This document shows, one piece after another, positions 8,801 through 12,026 of a stretch of 12,026 nt of DNA. The notes beneath the pieces are model-generated. The model was given only the letters and a program-made list of their open reading frames with translations, did not search any database and was not told the DNA's origin. The translations under genes and the position numbers were made by a program. Within the stretch, counting starts at the first letter, position 1, and each line of letters starts with the position of its first letter. Source of the DNA: JBLIAZ01 sp047632015 (GTDB taxonomy: Bacteria; Bacteroidota; Bacteroidia; Flavobacteriales_C; GCA-002722245); assembly GCA_047632015.1 (NCBI GenBank), contig JBLIBC010000056.1:1-12026 (forward strand), given 5' to 3'.

Positions 8801-10559
8801 GGAATTGTCTGCTGGTGATGATGCTTCCAAAAATGCAAATGAGGGAGCAGGCGGAAATGACCTTGATTTGTCCGGAGCAGAATTCATATCTACACATCCT
8901 GACCAGGATTCCTTAATGTTTATTTCACCGAAAGCAAATTATTATTTAAAAGACAACATCATCAAAGCCCATGAAGTGAAATACATCAATGTGGCTGATG
9001 CTAAGGTATATACGGGAGATGGAGAAGTCTTAGTTAAGAAAGGTGCTGATATGCAGGATTTGGAACAAGCAGAAATTGTAGCGAATGTGGTTACTAAGTA
9101 CCACACTATCACGGAAGCAACTGTCAAAATTAAGGCACGAAGAGATTACACTGCGGAGGGAGAGTATCAGTTTTTAAATGCTGATGGAGAAGGACAAAAC
9201 ATACACTTTAATAATGTGAGGGTTGACGCTGAATATCAAACTATTGCTAGTGGTATAGTAACTGAATCTCAAAACTTCACCTTAAACCCATACTTTGAAT
9301 TTAAAGGAGAAGGAAGTATCGAAGCGAATAAAATAGGAATGTACTTTAAGGGAGGAACAAGGTTAATTCATGAATGTGATTTAATGAAACCTTGGCTGTC
9401 TTTTTCTGCTGATGTTGATCCTGCTAATGTAATGATTCCTATAGATGGCAAAGTAAAAGGTTTTGATAAGAGCATAAATTTGGCTACAGGTGTTTCGTTT
9501 AGTAATTCCAGAATGGCTCCATATAACTTGTTTTTGGGGGCAAAGAATTACCATAGTGATGAATTGATTGTAACTGCGGAAGGCTTTTTAAATTACAATG
9601 AAGACGAGATGGAATATCAAATTTCGTTAAAGGAAAAATTAAATGAGTCTAGTTTTGCAGGTAATTTAGTGGCGTTAAACACAGAAACATGCAACTTAAG
9701 AGGGGATGGGAAAATGACTTTGTCTGCAGCCCTTGGACAAGTGAGGATGTTAACAGCAGGTGAAATAAATTCAACTGTAAAGGACAAAAAAACAAAAATG
9801 TCAACTGTAATGACATTTGACTTTATGCTTGAAAGTTCAATGTGGAAATACTTATCAAGTATGTTAGAATTGGAGGACCTTGATAAGGTGCTTGTTTCCG
9901 AGACTTACTACGAGAAAGGAATAAGTGAATTAGTTGATAAAAAGACGGCAGATAAGTTGATATCAGAACTTAATTTATTTGGGAAATTTAAGAAAATACC
10001 TGATGAATTTACACACAACCTGATTTTCTCAGATGTGAAAATGGATTGGAACAACAAAACTCAATCATTCTTGTCGAGCGGTCCCCTTGGGGTTGGTGCT
10101 GTTGGTAAAACTGAAATTGGAAAATACGTAGATGGTTACATTGAAGTAGTTAAAAGCAAAAAGAAGCAAGAACTTAATATTTATCTGGAACTAAGTAGCG
10201 AAACTTGGTTTTACTTTACTTACTCAAAGGGAATTATGAGAGTAGCTAGTTCTGATTTTGTTTTCACGTCCAGAATTAATTCGGTAAAAGAGGTCAAAAG
10301 GACTAACAAGGGAAGCAAAAAGACAGGACCATATACTTATATGCAAGCCAGTGAGCTAGTTAAAAAGAAATTTTTAGCAAGAGTAGAGGCTGGGATTAAG
10401 GCAGAGGAGGCCTCGCAAATGCCTTTAAAAGAAGAAGTTGAAACTGAGAAAAATCAAGAGGGAGAAGGTGAGAGCGAGGAGAGTGGAACTTCAAAAGATA
10501 GTGGTGCCGATGAGGGACAAGAAAAAACAGACACCACACCTGGTACTGGTGTAAAATAA
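5805..10559 (+). CDS. Giant exported beta-rich protein of unknown function (1584 aa)
   Basis: I choose the ATG at 5805 because it yields a classic signal peptide: MFSFSKK, a hydrophobic core, then VQGQA with likely cleavage near residue 25. A TTG at 5799 adds only two residues, and the next ATG would lose the signal. The mature protein is therefore periplasmic or outer-membrane associated. Residues 30-170 are rich in Lys/Glu and look helical. About 200-1500 are mostly short alternating beta strands with no membrane-barrel pattern I can assign. A Gly/Asn/Asp-rich linker lies near 1004-1020. The part at 1025-1190 (DSLMFISPKANYYLKDNIIK, then YTGDGEVLVKKGADM) faintly recalls OstA/LptA- or AsmA-like beta-sheet stacks. 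The tail from about 1542 is very acidic and low-complexity (EGEGESEESG). No catalytic motif is visible. It overlaps prmA by 25 bases and ends before a strong palindrome. I recall similar unnamed proteins in Bacteroidota but cannot assign a function. Confidence 0.88.
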   Translation: MFSFSKKIILSVCFVFAFVLVQGQAKVKQFSSSPNEFLDEIFELFIESDEIMAEGFRAEFKAVFPLDSLELKKRLKVYKKATKAQKTRYRKLKIKSDFEYQDTTAKFSKVQIEAIVQTCNQMMINRLKPIPHFAGYFNSLLSFINTNQTEESFSAWNIALNKLLTENKRYFNTFITNCNNIFLYRSVYVSPNVRWIRTSDQFTFGYDSLPKVMFSKMDLYCVAKGDTAFIYDTEGSYYLTKGIWQGKGGKVLWTRAGINPAISYAMLKNYRIEMKSSFYKADSVTYTNKKYFPEEVQGRLEEKLLAKTRNSVPSYPQFYSYSGRVKITEIEKNVDYEGGFLIKGAKLIGKEANGVRAKLIFKRNNKPFLKADANSFTMSEEKISTKSAKVVMLLEDDSIFHPSLKMKFLLKKRELTLYRQEKGLGAAPYSNSYHKMDMYIEWLKWEIDKPNMEFTTLVGSSNQEMTLESSNYYSAQRFNSLQGLQDVHPLYILREYIEEKNNGDRTCMDTDISAHFTLDDNSIQILLVKFANMGFVLYDINKGVVTVQQRLFDYLDAKSKKSDYDNITVISNMKGKSNAVLNLDSYDMSIDGVKGVVLSEVRKTGFIPKGRHITMHKNRDMTFDGILRSGNYEFHGKQFAFSYDSFNIALPLVDSVRLKAANRTIEKKGEQSAFTMVNSVIENVQGQLIIDPPHNKSGIHIDSFPAYPKFISTENSYVKYHKRNKRGNAYDPQKVFFKLDAFEVDSLGTFSNEGVKFAGTFVSGGIFKDLEEELTIMPDHSLGFKRTTDYEGEPVYGDKATFKNNINVSNQGIMGDGDFEYITSVAKSTDFIFYLDSMNAFAQEFKLEEKTTGVEYPDVDAKNVNVHYEPGEDFMKVKNTTFPMTMYNYEARLDGELTYNREAMIGAGVIDFDNAELISNLFDFKNTKFMADTADFKLKSESDVQGIAFETKNMNTTIDLKNREGDFIANDGASYVDFPINQYICFMDKFKWFMDDFTLELSAGDDASKNANEGAGGNDLDLSGAEFISTHPDQDSLMFISPKANYYLKDNIIKAHEVKYINVADAKVYTGDGEVLVKKGADMQDLEQAEIVANVVTKYHTITEATVKIKARRDYTAEGEYQFLNADGEGQNIHFNNVRVDAEYQTIASGIVTESQNFTLNPYFEFKGEGSIEANKIGMYFKGGTRLIHECDLMKPWLSFSADVDPANVMIPIDGKVKGFDKSINLATGVSFSNSRMAPYNLFLGAKNYHSDELIVTAEGFLNYNEDEMEYQISLKEKLNESSFAGNLVALNTETCNLRGDGKMTLSAALGQVRMLTAGEINSTVKDKKTKMSTVMTFDFMLESSMWKYLSSMLELEDLDKVLVSETYYEKGISELVDKKTADKLISELNLFGKFKKIPDEFTHNLIFSDVKMDWNNKTQSFLSSGPLGVGAVGKTEIGKYVDGYIEVVKSKKKQELNIYLELSSETWFYFTYSKGIMRVASSDFVFTSRINSVKEVKRTNKGSKKTGPYTYMQASELVKKKFLARVEAGIKAEEASQMPLKEEVETEKNQEGEGESEESGTSKDSGADEGQEKTDTTPGTGVK

Positions 10560-10573
10560 ATCAAAATCAAGGG

Positions 10574-10609
10574 GTGACTTATCATTTTTATTTAAAAATG
10601 ATAAGTCAC
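10574..10609 (+). terminator. 17-bp perfect palindrome, probable terminator of the tpiA cluster
   Basis: GTGACTTATCATTTTTA (10574-10590) pairs perfectly with 10593-10609 across a TT spacer; the inner A/T pairs would open to a larger loop. It starts 15 bases after the stop of the giant gene. No clean T-run follows on the + strand (CGTTTACCCTTT), but the inner arm contributes five T and five A residues, so it could act in either direction. Its outer ends (GTGACT and AGTCACGTT) recur in the hairpin at 10904-10920. Confidence 0.7.
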
Positions 10610-10633
10610 GTTTACCCTTTATTGGTCTCAGAA

Positions 10634-10662
10634 GTAGTTAAAACTATGCGCTTTTAGTGCAT
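10634..10662. repeat. REP-like hairpin, copy A (degenerate)
   Basis: GTAG (10634-10637) leads into GTTAAAACTATG (10637-10648). A hairpin follows, ATGCGCT-TTT-AGTGCAT (10646-10662), with seven pairs of which one is G-T. Leader and hairpin match the unit at 10920-10949: GTTAAAA(A)CTATG, two differing bases, CTTTYAGT, then CAT after one differing base. The stem is less perfect here, as expected for a decaying copy. Confidence 0.55.
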
Positions 10663-10714
10663 TTCGCTTTAGCTTCTAAAAACATTACCCTTAGTTTATT
10701 GATAATCAACGGAC

Positions 10715-10746
10715 GAACGGTCACACAGTCTCTCAATTGACCGTTC
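10715..10746. repeat. 9-bp inverted repeat with 14-base loop
   Basis: GAACGGTCA (10715-10723) pairs perfectly with TGACCGTTC (10738-10746). The loop CACAGTCTCTCAAT is unstructured and no T-run follows, so a terminator is unlikely. It lies between the REP-like copy A and the transposase-like remnant. It could be a hairpin of the decayed element or an operator-like site. Confidence 0.5.
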
Positions 10747-10752
10747 ATATAG

Positions 10753-10863
10753 TTTGGGCAACAGAACATCGTTAATACTGATAATATTACAGATGAGATG
10801 GTGAATGAATACTTAGAGCATCATCGTAATCCTAATATAGATAACAATTCGAATTTTATATAA
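10753..10863 (+). pseudogene. C-terminal remnant resembling an IS200/IS605-type (Y1) transposase
   Basis: A short open frame with no start codon of its own ends in NTDNITDEMVNEYLEHHR (10774-10827), then NPNIDNNSNFI and TAA. The pattern ITDEMVxEYLEHH followed by an Asn/Asp-rich end recalls the last helix and tail of Bacteroidota TnpA/RAYT-type Y1 transposases. This is from memory and untested. A neighbouring frame just upstream reads VWATEHR (10752-10772), which would precede it after a one-base shift and fits the WaxGy motif expected there. The catalytic HUH and Tyr regions are absent; the upstream 90 bases show no further similarity. Palindromes on both sides fit the hairpin ends of such elements. 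If wrong, this is just a chance 36-codon frame. Confidence 0.45.
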
Positions 10864-10864
10864 C

Positions 10865-10896
10865 GAATGGCTCCATTCACTGATGTGTGGATCAGT
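10865..10896. repeat. Two abutting perfect hairpins
   Basis: Two bases after the transposase-like stop codon, GAATGG-CT-CCATTC (10865-10878) is followed with no gap by ACTGAT-GTGTGG-ATCAGT (10879-10896). Each has a perfect 6-bp stem. The first has a very tight two-base spacer and would open to a four-base loop. Together with the pair at 10904-10949 they make four consecutive hairpins in 85 bases. Confidence 0.55.
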
Positions 10897-10898
10897 GC

Positions 10899-10949
10899 GT
10901 AGGCGTGACTTTTAGTCACGTTAAAAACTATGGACTTTCAGTCCATAGT
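10899..10949. repeat. REP-like double hairpin, copy B, with GTAG leader
   Basis: GTAG (10899-10902) stands one base before CGTGACT-TTT-AGTCACG (10904-10920), a perfect 7-bp stem. Six bases later comes ACTATGGACT-TTC-AGTCCATAGT (10927-10949), a perfect 10-bp stem. Both have the same core, GACTTTYAGTC, with a three-base pyrimidine loop. A GTAG-type tetranucleotide next to a hairpin is the known layout of REP sequences mobilised by RAYT transposases; applying it here is inference. The second unit is the better copy of the repeat at 10634-10662. Confidence 0.65.
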
Positions 10950-11167
10950 GGTTTATTTCATCCGCAATATCATAATATCAACTGATGGCACTTTCCTAGG
11001 TTCTATCTGTTGAATTCGTCTGTATTCGTGAGGTAAAACATTTTATGCAGCTACATTATTTACGGTGTTCAATTGTTAGAGGTTAAGCATTCTACTAATA
11101 TCAATGCGTTTACAGACGCCGATATGTCTTCATAAAATATCTGCATACTGTTTGGCAAAACACTAAA
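10950..11167. other. Non-coding stretch between the hairpin array and the GH2 gene
   Basis: I find no credible gene, tRNA or promoter here. Only small chance-like inverted repeats occur, such as GCGT/ACGC at 11106-11119. The whole gene-free interval from 10560 to 11190 lies between two convergent genes, so no promoter for either neighbour is needed, and it is a tolerant landing site for mobile DNA. Confidence 0.5.
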
Positions 11168-11184
11168 CAATTTTTTTAAAATTG
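11168..11184 (-). terminator. AT-rich hairpin after the GH2 gene, weak terminator candidate
   Basis: CAATTTT (11168-11174) and AAAATTG (11178-11184) form a perfect 7-bp stem with a TTT spacer, beginning 6 bases beyond the stop of the - strand glycosidase gene. Only two G-C pairs are present, so the stem is weak. Confidence 0.4.
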
Positions 11185-11190
11185 ATTCCC

Positions 11191-12026
11191 CTATTTTAAA
11201 TTCATTCCTGTTATCACTATTTCATATGTCTTTCCATCTTCCTTTTGGAATTTGACATGAAGTGTTTGGTTTTCTTTACCTTTTAGCATGATGTAGTTAT
11301 CAGACCAAATGGCTGGAGCTATATCCTCTTTGGTCACGGCATCAATAATTCTGGCTTGAACACCAAAAGCAATGAGAGTACTCTCGTTAGATAATTTTAT
11401 TTCCATTCCATCAGCGGTTTCTATGCTTTTACTTTTAAGTTCCACTTTCTTCAAATTTCTCAAGGCTGTGAAATCACAAAAGCTCAAATTAGGAGTGTAT
11501 ACCCATGAACTGTTTTCGTAATTTGGATCAACAACATCATCCACAGGAGAAAGCCAATAGTTGTTTTTATGTATTTTATGAATCACGCCATTACTTTCTG
11601 TCGTGGTGACAAAAACAAACTCGGTACTATCAACTGTAGGGTTTAAATTGAATATTTTATGTGAACCAGAGGACACATTGACAAGTGCAGTATCTAATTG
11701 GTATAACAGTTCTGACTTGGTATTGAAAACTTCTACGCTTATTTGCACTGAGTCTTCTTGACTGCGTTTGTCATTAACCAAATATATTCCATGATCTCCG
11801 TAATTGTAAATTCCAAGTACTTGTTCGTTGGCTTTTTTTGTTCCAAAATAAGCACCCGTTGGCTGCAAGTAAAAGTCATACAGTTGCCAAAATGTTTCAG
11901 GCCATGCGGAGTTTAACATCCATTGCACAATTCCCGTTGTATTCGGCTGATTTACTCTAAAGGCTTCATACATTGGACGAATAGCCTCGTAACTTGCAAT
12001 TTGTGAAACCAATGAAAAATCCTCCA
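11191..12026 (-). CDS. GH2 glycoside hydrolase, exo-beta-D-glucosaminidase/mannosidase type, C-terminal part
   Basis: This frame stays open to the right edge (EDFSLVSQIASYEAIRPMYE), so the start lies outside; the TTG at 12012 is internal. About 278 residues are visible. The end of the GH2 TIM barrel is recognisable by YEAFRVNQPNTTGIVQWMLN, then SAWPETFWQLYDFYL and GAYFGTKKANEQ. These strongly resemble the exo-beta-D-glucosaminidase (CsxA-like) and mannosylglycoprotein endo-beta-mannosidase branch, which removes sugars from chitosan-like or mannose-containing chains. The remainder is two Ig-like beta-sandwich domains, ending in the strand YEIVITGMNLK. The catalytic glutamates lie upstream outside the window, so substrate and activity cannot be judged. 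It is convergent with the giant-protein gene and unrelated to that operon. Confidence 0.88.
   Translation of the reverse strand, partial: EDFSLVSQIASYEAIRPMYEAFRVNQPNTTGIVQWMLNSAWPETFWQLYDFYLQPTGAYFGTKKANEQVLGIYNYGDHGIYLVNDKRSQEDSVQISVEVFNTKSELLYQLDTALVNVSSGSHKIFNLNPTVDSTEFVFVTTTESNGVIHKIHKNNYWLSPVDDVVDPNYENSSWVYTPNLSFCDFTALRNLKKVELKSKSIETADGMEIKLSNESTLIAFGVQARIIDAVTKEDIAPAIWSDNYIMLKGKENQTLHVKFQKEDGKTYEIVITGMNLK

Noticed and set aside
8713..8916. 67-codon + strand frame inside the giant gene
   Set aside because: It is an out-of-frame shadow rich in Met, Trp and Ser without a start context, fully inside the long real frame.
10560..11190. CRISPR array or structured RNA gene in the gap
   Set aside because: The repeats are only two related copies, irregularly spaced and palindromic; there are no regular spacers, cas genes or tRNA-like arms.

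Overview
The window is AT-rich, densely coded DNA that looks like a member of the Bacteroidota, most likely a flavobacterial-type marine or environmental lineage. The support is the linked block of a DoxX/MauE-type membrane protein, triosephosphate isomerase and PrmA, which I recall as a neighbourhood typical of Bacteroidota. Two small lipoproteins with acidic residues after the lipobox cysteine, A-rich leaders instead of Shine-Dalgarno sites, and the style of the GH2 and alkaline-phosphatase-superfamily fragments agree. The genus cannot be read from the sequence.

Layout. Positions 2-2074 hold three tightly packed + strand genes: the 3' part of an alkaline-phosphatase-superfamily hydrolase, a lipoprotein with an atypical CX4CH haem-type motif (ATGA overlap with the first), and a small lipoprotein. 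Positions 2075-2716 are a broken class I SAM methyltransferase with a stop at codon 2 and two opposite frameshifts. After a 176-base gap, positions 2893-10559 form a compact + strand cluster: DoxX/thioredoxin-like membrane protein, tpiA, prmA, and a 1584-residue exported beta-rich protein of unknown function whose start lies inside prmA. A 17-bp palindrome follows as the probable terminator.

The stretch 10560-11190 has no intact gene but is the most structured non-coding DNA here. It carries at least six perfect or near-perfect hairpins, two of which belong to related copies of a REP-like repeat with a CTTTYAG core. It also has a short open frame resembling the C-terminus of an IS200/IS605-type (Y1, TnpA/RAYT) transposase. 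I read this as the remains of a palindrome-ended single-strand transposon or a REP/RAYT island between two convergent gene clusters. The - strand gene entering from the right end is the C-terminal part of a GH2 glycosidase of the exo-beta-D-glucosaminidase/mannosidase type.

The middle cluster mixes housekeeping genes (glycolysis, ribosomal protein L11 methylation) with two envelope proteins. The left genes look like exported or lipid-anchored accessory functions. I see no CRISPR array, tRNA, rRNA, riboswitch or defence system. The best candidates for something undescribed are the giant exported protein and the palindrome/transposase-remnant island.
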